A DNA stretch of 5,175 nucleotides from Chthoniobacterales bacterium (GTDB taxonomy: Bacteria > Verrucomicrobiota > Verrucomicrobiia > Chthoniobacterales > UBA10450): the NCBI GenBank assembly GCA_013694945.1, contig JACDBM010000162.1, forward strand, positions 1 to 5,175. Reading direction: 5' to 3'. The translations under genes and the position numbers were made by a program. Positions within the stretch are counted from its first letter, which is position 1, and each line of letters begins with the position of its first letter. The notes beneath the pieces are model-generated. The model was not told the DNA's origin. It did not search any database and was given only the letters and a program-made list of their open reading frames with translations. Shown here piece by piece: positions 1-5,175 of this stretch.

Positions 1-18
1 TGGCGCACCGCTGCGTGT

Positions 19-1101
19 ATGAAGCTCGTCTTTTTCGGCCTAACGATCAGTTCATCGTGGGGCAATGGGCACGCCACGCTCTTGCGTGCTCTCTTTCGAC
101 AACTGCATGATCGCGGGCACGAGATCACATTTTTTGAGCGCGACGTTCACTACTATGCCGCGCATCGCGATCTAACCGAGCTCCCCGGCGGCCACCTCGT
201 CCTCTACGGCAGCTGGGCAGAAGCGCTCCCGCGGGCCAGACGCGAGATCGGGGACGCCGATGTAGCGATAGTCACGTCCTATTGTCCGGATGGGATCGCG
301 GCCGCGGAGCTGATCTGGGATTCGGCGTCGCTCCGTGTCTTCTACGATATGGATACGCCGGTTACGCTCTCGAACTTCCGCGCTGGTCAGCCGCTGAGCT
401 ACGTCGATCAGCGCGGCCTGGGCGAATACGACTTGGTCCTGAGCTTTACGGGTGGCGGCGCCCTGACCGCGCTCAGGGAAGAGATGGGCGCGCGGAAAGT
501 GGCCCCACTCTACGGAAGCGTGGATGGAAATCTTTATCAACGGGTCGCGCCTAACAACTACTACCGGGCACACTTCTCGTATCTGGGCACGCACGCCGCC
601 GATCGGCAGGCCGCGCTGGAGCGGCTCTTTATTGAGCCTGCACGGCAGTTGCCTTCTCAACGATTCGTCATCGGTGGCGCGCAATACCCGGATCGTTTTC
701 CCTGGTCACCGAACATCTTCTTCGTCCGGCACCTTCCGCCGGCCGAGCACCCGTCTTTTTTCTCTTCCTCCCGCCTGACGTTAAACATCACTCGCGAGAC
801 GATGCGTGCCGTGGGCTGGTGTCCTTCGGGCCGGCTCTTCGAAGCCTCGGCCTGCGGAACTCCAATCGTGAGCGATCGATGGGAAGGGCTTGATGAGTTC
901 TTCACCCCCGACACAGAGATTCTCGTGGCCGAGAATACCGAAGACGCGCTCCAGGCGTTGGCGCTTAGTGACGCGGAACTATCGAGGCTCGCGCGTGCCG
1001 CGCAGGAGCGCACGCTGGCAGATCACTCCTCGTCACGCCGCGCCCAACAACTCGAAGATCTTCTCGTTAGCGCGCGTGAGCCTGAAGCGCTGAACGCCTG
1101 A
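19..1101 (+). CDS. CgeB/YkvP-like GT-B glycosyltransferase
   Basis: A 360-residue cytoplasmic glycosyltransferase of GT-B type, resembling proteins annotated as CgeB/YkvP spore-protein-like or group 1 transferases. Seen: the N-terminal Rossmann half opens with a glycine/serine-rich loop at residues 7-19 (GLTISSSWGNGHA). This is where GT-B enzymes of this kind bind substrate. The C-terminal half carries SGRLFEASACGTPIVSD (270-286) followed by WEGLDEFF (288-295) and ILVAEN (301-306), the usual nucleotide-sugar-binding region of the Glyco_trans_1_2 type. No signal peptide or membrane segment is visible. The frame stays open to the window edge, but ATG 19 is preferred because the hydrophobic first strand (KLVFFGLTI) begins right after it. 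A possible upstream gene could end at TGA 20-22, giving an ATGA overlap. The stop lies 1 bp before the next start. Donor and acceptor sugars are unknown. Family assignment is firm, function is only inferred. Confidence 0.9.
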   Translation: MKLVFFGLTISSSWGNGHATLLRALFRQLHDRGHEITFFERDVHYYAAHRDLTELPGGHLVLYGSWAEALPRARREIGDADVAIVTSYCPDGIAAAELIWDSASLRVFYDMDTPVTLSNFRAGQPLSYVDQRGLGEYDLVLSFTGGGALTALREEMGARKVAPLYGSVDGNLYQRVAPNNYYRAHFSYLGTHAADRQAALERLFIEPARQLPSQRFVIGGAQYPDRFPWSPNIFFVRHLPPAEHPSFFSSSRLTLNITRETMRAVGWCPSGRLFEASACGTPIVSDRWEGLDEFFTPDTEILVAENTEDALQALALSDAELSRLARAAQERTLADHSSSRRAQQLEDLLVSAREPEALNA

Positions 1102-1102
1102 G

Positions 1103-1873
1103 ATGCTCGGCATTATTCCAGCCGCTGGCGCAGGCACTCGGATTCAGCCACTGGCGTTTTCGAAGGAGCTGCTGCCCGTCGGCGGCAGGCTTGATGGCAA
1201 CATCGAACGGCCTCGCGCGGTGAGTGAATACCTCGTCGAGCGGATGACGATCGCGGGCGCGGACAAGATCTGCTTCGTCATCTCCGCCGGGAAATCAGAT
1301 ATCCTCGAATACTACGGCGGAGGAAAAGTGAACTCCGCCAGCTTCATCTTCGTCGTGCAGCCGGAACCCGCCGGCCTCTGCGATGCAATCTTCCACGCGG
1401 CGCCGGTCGTGGCTCCAGAAGAGACGGTCGCCGTCGGCTTGCCCGACACAATCTGGTTTCCAGAGAACGGATTCTCTGTGCTGCCGGATCATGAGCTTTC
1501 CTTTCTCTTATTTCCTGTGGAGCAGCCGCAATTCTTTGACGCCGTGGTGACGGACGAGAACGGCCGCGTAAGCGAAATTCAGGTGAAGCAAAGTGACGCG
1601 CGATCGAACTGGATTTGGGGCGCGTTCAAGATGCCCGCCGTCGTTTTCTACGACCTGCACCGACTCTGGCTCGCTCGTGAAGAGCGGGATGAATACTTCG
1701 GAACGCTCGTGAACGCCTGGATCGCACAGGGCGGCAGTGCATCAGGCATTCGCGCCGGTGAGTCTTACGTCGATGTGGGAACGCTGCACGGCTACCGCGA
1801 AGCGATCCACCTCTTGAATCAAATGCGTGATCGGCAACCGGCCGCGGCGCGTACGGAAGAAGCTTTCGCGTGA
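1103..1873 (+). CDS. Sugar-1-phosphate nucleotidyltransferase-like protein
   Basis: A 256-residue protein of the NTP-transferase family (relatives of RmlA/GalU glucose-1-phosphate thymidylyl/uridylyltransferases). Family members join a sugar 1-phosphate to an NTP, making an NDP-sugar and pyrophosphate. Seen: the nucleotide-binding signature at residues 5-14 (IPAAGAGTRI) followed by SKELLPVGG (20-28), whose Lys21 is the usual phosphate-contacting lysine; a GLCDAIFHA segment (91-99) where relatives read GLA/GTAxAI; GLPDT (112-116), where Asp115 sits at the usual metal-binding position; and YVDVGT (222-227) with Asp224 as the likely second metal ligand. It is slightly shorter than typical RmlA (about 290 residues) and lacks a C-terminal extension. 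It follows the glycosyltransferase by 1 bp, so translation is probably coupled; only a weak ribosome site is visible. Its end overlaps the methyltransferase start. A role in supplying the activated sugar for the neighbouring transferase is inferred. The exact nucleotide and sugar cannot be told. Confidence 0.88.
   Translation: MLGIIPAAGAGTRIQPLAFSKELLPVGGRLDGNIERPRAVSEYLVERMTIAGADKICFVISAGKSDILEYYGGGKVNSASFIFVVQPEPAGLCDAIFHAAPVVAPEETVAVGLPDTIWFPENGFSVLPDHELSFLLFPVEQPQFFDAVVTDENGRVSEIQVKQSDARSNWIWGAFKMPAVVFYDLHRLWLAREERDEYFGTLVNAWIAQGGSASGIRAGESYVDVGTLHGYREAIHLLNQMRDRQPAAARTEEAFA
1855..1862 (+). promoter_or_regulatory. Ribosome binding site deciding the methyltransferase start
   Basis: The purine run GGAAGAAG ends 7 bases before GTG 1870 and 13 bases before the in-frame ATG at 1876. 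The spacing favours GTG 1870, which overlaps the upstream stop as GTGA. The two choices differ by only two residues. Confidence 0.55.
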
Positions 1874-2667
1874 AGATGCAGACCGCGGAGCGGCAAAGTT
1901 CCGCCCAAACGCAGGAGCGCATTCACGCGCTCGGCGAGTGGTTTCAAAACCTCAGTCTGGATGGGGTGCAGACCGCGCCACATCACTTCCTCGGGGATTA
2001 TCCCGCGGTCAAGTTCACCCGTTTCGCCCATGCCCTACCGGACGATCTCCGCGGCAAAAGCGTGCTCGATATCGGCTGCAATGCCGGCTTCTACTCGCTC
2101 GAAATGAAACGTCGTGGCGCGGATCGCGTCCTCGGCATTGACTTCGATGAACGCTATCTGGCGCAGGCGCGCTTTGCCGCCGAAGTGCGTGGTGTCGAGA
2201 TTGAGTTCCGCCGGCTTTCCGTTTATGAAGTCGCGAGTCTCGGCGAGAGATTCGATGTCGTGATTTTCATGGGCGTGCTTTACCACTTGCGGCATCCGCT
2301 CCTCGCGCTCGACCTCATTCACGAGCATGTCGCGGACGATCTCCTCCTTTTCCAATCGATGCAGCGCGGGAGCAATGACGTGATGCCAGTGGAGGAGGAT
2401 TACGATTTCTGGCAGACGGAGATGTTTACCCGACCAGAGTTTCCCGCGATGTATTTTCTGGAGCACAAATATGCGGGCGACCCGACGAACTGGTGGATTC
2501 CAAACCGCGCCTGTACGGAGGCGATGCTGCGCAGCGCCGGATTCGACATCGTCGCGCATCCGGAAGACGAAGTGTTCGTATGCCGGATAAAAGAGCAGAC
2601 GCCGGAGAGCGACCTGACCCGCGCGGCGCGACAGGCAAGGGAATCCCGGCGCGCACCCGCAGTCTAA
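1870..2667 (+). CDS. CmoB-like SAM-dependent methyltransferase (TIGR04290-like)
   Basis: A 265-residue class I methyltransferase, probably cytoplasmic. Seen: motif I VLDIGCNAGFYS (65-76) for SAM binding; an acidic strand-2 motif GIDFDERYLAQA (89-100), whose aspartates should contact the SAM ribose; FDVVIFMGVLYHLRHPL (128-144) as motif IV/post-IV; and NWWIPN...LRSAGF (207-225) near the C-terminus. GVLYHLRHPL and the late W-x-IP...GF element are typical of the tRNA cmo5U methyltransferase CmoB and its relatives, but this protein is shorter than CmoB (about 320 residues) and sits among sugar genes. A tRNA substrate is therefore less likely than a sugar or glycoconjugate; that is inference. I recall a family called TIGR04290 with this look and similar neighbours. 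The GTG start is supported by a ribosome site at good spacing and the 4-bp overlap with the nucleotidyltransferase stop. The last 20 residues are basic and look disordered. It ends with TAA 9 bp before the hydrolase start, in the same frame. Confidence 0.88.
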   Translation: MKMQTAERQSSAQTQERIHALGEWFQNLSLDGVQTAPHHFLGDYPAVKFTRFAHALPDDLRGKSVLDIGCNAGFYSLEMKRRGADRVLGIDFDERYLAQARFAAEVRGVEIEFRRLSVYEVASLGERFDVVIFMGVLYHLRHPLLALDLIHEHVADDLLLFQSMQRGSNDVMPVEEDYDFWQTEMFTRPEFPAMYFLEHKYAGDPTNWWIPNRACTEAMLRSAGFDIVAHPEDEVFVCRIKEQTPESDLTRAARQARESRRAPAV

Positions 2668-2676
2668 GAAGAGCAT

Positions 2677-3591
2677 ATGGTCGAAGCCGTCATGCTCTGG
2701 AACGAGCCGAACAACAAATCCCACTGGGACATCGAGCTTGATCCAGAGTGGCGACGTTTTGCCGAGATGGCGAAACTTGCGGCGCAGGCCATCGCCGCGG
2801 AGAACGCCTCCGTCCTGCGCGTCCTTGGAGGCATGTCGCCGATCGATGCCGGATGGATCAGGCGGATGGAGGAGTTTGGTGTCCTGCAAATGCTGGACGC
2901 GGTCGCGGTCCACGGTTTTCCGCTGGATTGGAACAACTGGATGATCGACGAATGGCCGGCTCGGCTTCGGGAAATCCAGAGCGTCACCGATCTGCCGGTT
3001 TGGGTTTCGGAAGTCGGCATATCGACCTTTGGAGCGGAAGAAGTGCAGGAGTTCGGATTACGTCGCACGGCGGAACTGCTGATCGAGCGCGCCCCGCGCA
3101 TTCACTGGTATTCGCTTTACGATCTGCCGGCCGGGTGGCCGGCGACGACGCGCCATCGCGAAGGGGAAGGCTCTTCTTATTATCGCCACTTTCACATGGG
3201 GCTCTTGCGCGAGGACGGCACGCCAAAACGCGCGTTGCAGCATTTCAGTGAGTTCACGCCTGAGCTTGGCATCTGCCAATGGTTTCATTTCGAAGATCAT
3301 CGCCTCGAACAAGCGGTGGATTGGTTGCGGAAGCTCGGGGTGAAATACCTGCGCACCGGCTTAAGCTGGGCGGACAGCTTCCGTCCAAATGCGGAGGCGT
3401 GGTTCGATCGGCAAATGGCCGCGCTCGAGGAGTTCGAGGTTACGATTACATACTGCTTCACGCCGGAGCATCGCGGGATTGCGCATCATCACACCAGCCC
3501 GCCGCTCGTGAACGAGGAGTTTGCTGAATTCTGCGCGCGGATGACACGGCGCTACGCGAGCGACACGGCGAGTTGCAGCCGCGGGCGTTGA
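2677..3591 (+). CDS. Clan GH-A glycoside hydrolase-like protein, apparently circularly permuted
   Basis: A 304-residue protein resembling bacterial products called beta-xylosidase (GH39-like fold). Seen: VEAVMLWNEPN (2-12) is a classic GH-A strand 4 with Glu10 as acid/base; VLGGMSP (49-55) and AVAVHGFP (75-82) fit strands 5 and 6; PVWVSEVG (107-114) is strand 7 with Glu112 as nucleophile; RIHWYSLYDL (141-150) fits strand 8. After these comes LGICQWFHFED (197-207), VKYLRTGLSW (222-231) and VTITYCFTPE (255-264), which look like strands 1-3, then a helix EFAEFCARMTRRYA (281-294) of the kind that normally precedes strand 4. The order 4-8 then 1-3 implies circular permutation. The N-terminus cannot be longer: TAA lies in frame three codons upstream. 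A weak AAGAAGAG ribosome site precedes the ATG. No signal peptide is visible, so the protein should act in the cytoplasm. The final ten residues look non-conserved, and the stop lies inside a hairpin arm. Activity is unproven; both catalytic glutamates are present. Confidence 0.85.
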   Translation: MVEAVMLWNEPNNKSHWDIELDPEWRRFAEMAKLAAQAIAAENASVLRVLGGMSPIDAGWIRRMEEFGVLQMLDAVAVHGFPLDWNNWMIDEWPARLREIQSVTDLPVWVSEVGISTFGAEEVQEFGLRRTAELLIERAPRIHWYSLYDLPAGWPATTRHREGEGSSYYRHFHMGLLREDGTPKRALQHFSEFTPELGICQWFHFEDHRLEQAVDWLRKLGVKYLRTGLSWADSFRPNAEAWFDRQMAALEEFEVTITYCFTPEHRGIAHHHTSPPLVNEEFAEFCARMTRRYASDTASCSRGR

Positions 3592-3643
3592 CCCCGGCAG
3601 GTGCAAACGTTGGCCAGACGCACGCCTGCTGGGGTCAACACCC
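3583..3643. repeat. Long inverted repeat / possible terminator hairpin
   Basis: Arms 3587-3601 and 3625-3639 pair over 15 positions (GTTGACCCC.GCAGG in each), with a single G.T pair at 3596/3630 that is a G-U wobble in RNA. The stem extends inward by three pairs (3602-3604 with 3620-3622, leaving a two-base bulge at 3623-3624) and outward by GGG/CCC (3583-3585 with 3641-3643) after one mismatch. The hydrolase stop codon TGA (3589-3591) lies in the left arm. There is no T-tract after either arm, so a classic intrinsic terminator is not supported. A dispersed palindromic element or an RNA-stabilising 3' structure is equally possible. Confidence 0.75.
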
Positions 3644-3658
3644 CCTGCTACAACAACC

Positions 3659-4282
3659 ATGACCAATTTCCTCTTCGTCCGCCATGGCGCTCATGATTAC
3701 CTTGGGCGTGCCATCGCGGGGCGGCTGTCCGGCGTCCACCTGAACGAATTGGGTCAGCAACAGGCGGAGCAACTGGGGAAGAAAATTTCGTTACTGCCGG
3801 TCGACGCAATCTACAGCGGACCACTGGAACGCGTGCGCGAAACAGCGGAACCAATCTGCCGGCGTTTCGATTTGCCGCTTAAAGTTGCAGACGAATTTAC
3901 GGAGGTCGCGGTCGGCCCCTGGGAGGATCGTGCGTTTACCGACCTGGCAAGCGAGCCGCTTTGGCGGCGCTTCAATGCATTCCGAAGCAGCACCGCGGCG
4001 CCTGGCGGCGAATTAATGCTCGAAGTGCAAGCGCGGGCCTTGCGCAAGCTGAACGCACTGCGCGGCCAACATCGCTTTGCCGTTATCATTACGCACGGCG
4101 ACGTCATCCGTTCTGTCATGGCGCACTTCCTCGGCATGCATCTCGATCTGTTCTTCCGCATCGAGATTGATCCCGCGTCCTTGAGCCTGCTCGAGTTCGG
4201 CGACGACTACGCGATCGTGCGGCTCTTGAATTCGCCTTCGACCGGATCGCCGCTGGAGTTGCCGAGCGATCGTCCGCAGTAG
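3659..4282 (+). CDS. Histidine phosphatase family protein (phosphoglycerate mutase-like)
   Basis: A 207-residue branch 1 histidine phosphatase, a group that includes cofactor-dependent phosphoglycerate mutases, CobC-type phosphatases and broad phosphomonoesterases. Seen: the catalytic FVRHG motif (6-10) with Arg8 and the phospho-acceptor His9; GRLSGVHLNELGQQQAEQL (21-39), the usual segment following the motif; SGPLERVRETA (53-63) with phosphate-binding Arg58; EFTEVAVGPWE (79-89) with Glu82 as likely proton donor; and ITHGDVIRSV (144-153) with the second catalytic His146. All core residues are present, so an active phosphatase is expected. The start is set by the motif lying close to the N-terminus, but no Shine-Dalgarno sequence is visible before ATG 3659. 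It is separated from the sugar operon by the inverted repeat and a 67-bp gap, so it may be an independent unit. Its TAG stop abuts the stop of the convergent DUF1003 gene with no spacer. Substrate is unknown; a link to the sugar genes is possible but not shown. Confidence 0.9.
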   Translation: MTNFLFVRHGAHDYLGRAIAGRLSGVHLNELGQQQAEQLGKKISLLPVDAIYSGPLERVRETAEPICRRFDLPLKVADEFTEVAVGPWEDRAFTDLASEPLWRRFNAFRSSTAAPGGELMLEVQARALRKLNALRGQHRFAVIITHGDVIRSVMAHFLGMHLDLFFRIEIDPASLSLLEFGDDYAIVRLLNSPSTGSPLELPSDRPQ

Positions 4283-4832
4283 CTATCCGCCGTTGCTGAT
4301 GCGGCGCTGGTTCTCTTCCAGCGCATCCAGCACCCGCTCGGGCGCCACGTCCTTTTGCAAACCCGGTAGCTCTGGGTGGCGCGAACCGTCGACATCGAGC
4401 TTCTCCGCGATCTCCTTCACGAGTGTGATCAGGCGGGTGACTTCGTGTTCCTTGAGAAGGCTGACCTGCAAGTCGAGATCCGCGCGTTTATCCGCCTGCT
4501 CGGCCATACGGTTTTGCGAGATGAGGACGAACGGTCGATAGAAAGATGGCTTCGACAGAAGCGAACATGGCCAGGACGACATATGTCGGGTCGAACTTCG
4601 GAAAGGGAACGCCCGGCAAGTTCGCGACGATCCAGACTCCAAACAGCGCGAGATGAATATAAACAAATTTCAGACTCCCGGTGAACCGCGTCACGGCGTC
4701 GGCAATCCTTTGCTGGAGCGGTTTTTCCTTGTCTTCGGTGCGGCGGCGTTCGAGCACGGCGCGGATATTCCGCTGCATCACGCCAGCCATGCCGGACGTG
4801 GCCTCGAGACCTACTGGGGAGTTGTTATCCAT
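4283..4832 (-). pseudogene. DUF1003 membrane protein, split by a one-base frameshift
   Basis: A DUF1003 family protein read leftwards from ATG 4832 (ending at 4830) to TAG at 4285-4283. Removing one base near 4532 restores 182 residues. Seen in the restored protein: a conserved entry FTGSLKFVYIHLALFGVWIVAN (50-71) forming the first membrane helix; FPKFDP (77-82), a family hallmark; a second helix around YVVLAMFASVEAIFLST-FVLISQN (84-107), with the break between Thr100 and Phe101; and a charged, coiled-coil-like tail with DLDLQVSLLKEHEV (118-131), also typical. As written, the 0-frame stops at 4488 after 114 residues with 14 aberrant ones. An in-frame TAG just upstream makes ATG 4832 the first possible start; a purine run AGAAGAAG touches it, closer than usual for a ribosome site. 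The family function is unknown; members are small inner-membrane proteins. It lies 47 bp downstream of the ligase on the same strand, so co-transcription is likely. Recent mutation and sequencing error are both possible. Confidence 0.85.
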
Positions 4833-4879
4833 CTTCTTCTATTCGCACCGGCCCATGAGCCGAGATGCAGACGATGCGC

Positions 4880-5175
4880 TCATGCGTCCGTTTCGCGCAC
4901 GACGTCCACGGCGTCACGATCGTCGCGCAGCGCAACGAAAGTCGCATGCCGCAGATTGCCGGCGTCGGTCCACTCCACAAATGAGACCTGGCAGACGAGC
5001 TTCGGCTCCAGCCACCGGCATTCCTTCATCTTCTCGGCCGTGAGCGCCTCGCCCCGGCGTGCGCCTTTCTTTTCCGGCAGGTTAACGAATGGACAGGTCT
5101 CGGTGTGCAATTTTTTAAACTTCGTGAAGATCTCTTCGCGAAGGCGCGGGACGAAGCCGTCCTTCACCTTCGCGA
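4880..5175 (-). CDS. ATP-dependent DNA ligase (LigD-like), C-terminal OB-fold part, partial
   Basis: The 3' part of a gene read leftwards whose start lies beyond the right edge. About 98 residues are visible, ending at TGA (4882-4880). Seen: GFVPRLREEIF near the start; CPFVNLPEKKGARRGEALTAEKMKECRWLEPKLVCQVSFVEWTDAG through the middle, the CPF...RW..P.LV..V.F.EWT pattern of the OB-fold domain of LigD-type ligases; and LRHATFVALRDDRDAVDVV at the end, matching ligase motif VI (RHPxFxGLRxDK). The enzyme seals DNA breaks using ATP; LigD-type members work with Ku in non-homologous end joining, but Ku is not in this window. The ligase domain forms the C-terminus here, so any polymerase or nuclease domain would have to lie upstream. 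Oddity: motif VI has Arg for the usual Lys and Ala for Pro. A GTG at 5167 is internal and not the start, because conserved sequence continues to the edge. A stand-alone ATP ligase cannot be ruled out. Confidence 0.82.
   Translation of the reverse strand, partial: AKVKDGFVPRLREEIFTKFKKLHTETCPFVNLPEKKGARRGEALTAEKMKECRWLEPKLVCQVSFVEWTDAGNLRHATFVALRDDRDAVDVVRETDA

Noticed and set aside
172..684. Reverse-strand open frame of 170 codons opposite the glycosyltransferase
   Set aside because: The composition is rich in Arg with no motif, and it is entirely covered by a well-supported gene on the plus strand.
1876..1978. Eleven-base direct repeat (TGCAGACCGCG) at about 1877 and 1968
   Set aside because: Only two copies, in different codon phases of one gene's start region, with no flanking structure; likely chance.
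2035..2913. Long reverse-strand open frame of 292 codons opposite the methyltransferase and hydrolase
   Set aside because: It lies antisense to two genes with clear conserved motifs, straddles their junction, shows no recognisable domain, and is expected as a shadow in GC-rich coding DNA.
3126..3143. Short palindrome with 7-bp arms (GCCGGCC/GGCCGGC) and a 4-base loop
   Set aside because: It lies inside the hydrolase reading frame, encodes the conserved-looking PAGWPA segment, and is easily produced by GC-rich codon use.
3588..3593. TTGACC resembling a -35 promoter box before the phosphatase gene
   Set aside because: It is part of the inverted-repeat arm, and no -10-like sequence lies 16-18 bases downstream.
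4526..4545. Programmed +1 frameshift in the DUF1003 gene
   Set aside because: No slippery run, rare-codon pause or in-frame stop is seen at the shift point, and the family is normally encoded in one frame; mutation or sequence error is simpler.
4376..5043. Plus-strand open frames across 4376-4684 and 4681-5043
   Set aside because: They run antisense to the DUF1003 and ligase coding sequence, have low-complexity Arg/Ser-rich translations and no domain resemblance.

Overview
The window looks like a moderately high-GC genome from a free-living, probably soil, bacterium. LigD-type ATP-dependent ligase, a DUF1003 membrane protein and a CgeB-type sugar cluster together would fit Verrucomicrobiota (Chthoniobacterales-like) or Acidobacteriota. 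That guess comes from overall protein style only and is weak.

Region 1 (19-3591, plus strand) is a tightly packed four-gene run: a CgeB/YkvP-like GT-B glycosyltransferase, a sugar-1-phosphate nucleotidyltransferase-like protein, a CmoB-like SAM-dependent methyltransferase (resembling the family named TIGR04290) and a clan GH-A glycoside hydrolase-like protein usually labelled beta-xylosidase. The junctions are a 1-bp gap, a 4-bp GTGA overlap and a 9-bp gap, so the genes are very probably co-transcribed. The operon may begin upstream, because an ATGA-type overlap is possible at base 19. Sugar activation, transfer, methylation and a glycosidase-fold protein together suggest a pathway that makes or tailors a small glycan or glycoconjugate. 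The product cannot be read from the sequence.

The most interesting object is the GH-A protein (2677-3591). Its catalytic half (strands 4-8, with the WNEPN acid/base and VSEVG nucleophile motifs) comes first, and a segment resembling barrel strands 1-3 comes after it. This is the arrangement of a circularly permuted TIM barrel.

Region 2 (3583-3658) holds a long, nearly perfect inverted repeat (15-bp stem with one G.T pair, plus extensions). It supplies the hydrolase stop codon and separates the operon from the next gene. It has no T-tract.

Region 3 (3659-4282, plus) is a histidine phosphatase with all core catalytic residues. Its stop directly abuts the stop of the convergent gene.

Region 4 (4283-5175, minus) reads leftwards: the C-terminal OB-fold part of an ATP-dependent DNA ligase (LigD-like, running off the right edge), a 47-bp spacer, then a DUF1003 membrane protein broken by one extra base near 4532. 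There are no RNA genes, CRISPR arrays, insertion sequences or convincing promoters. No gene-free stretch exceeds 100 bases.
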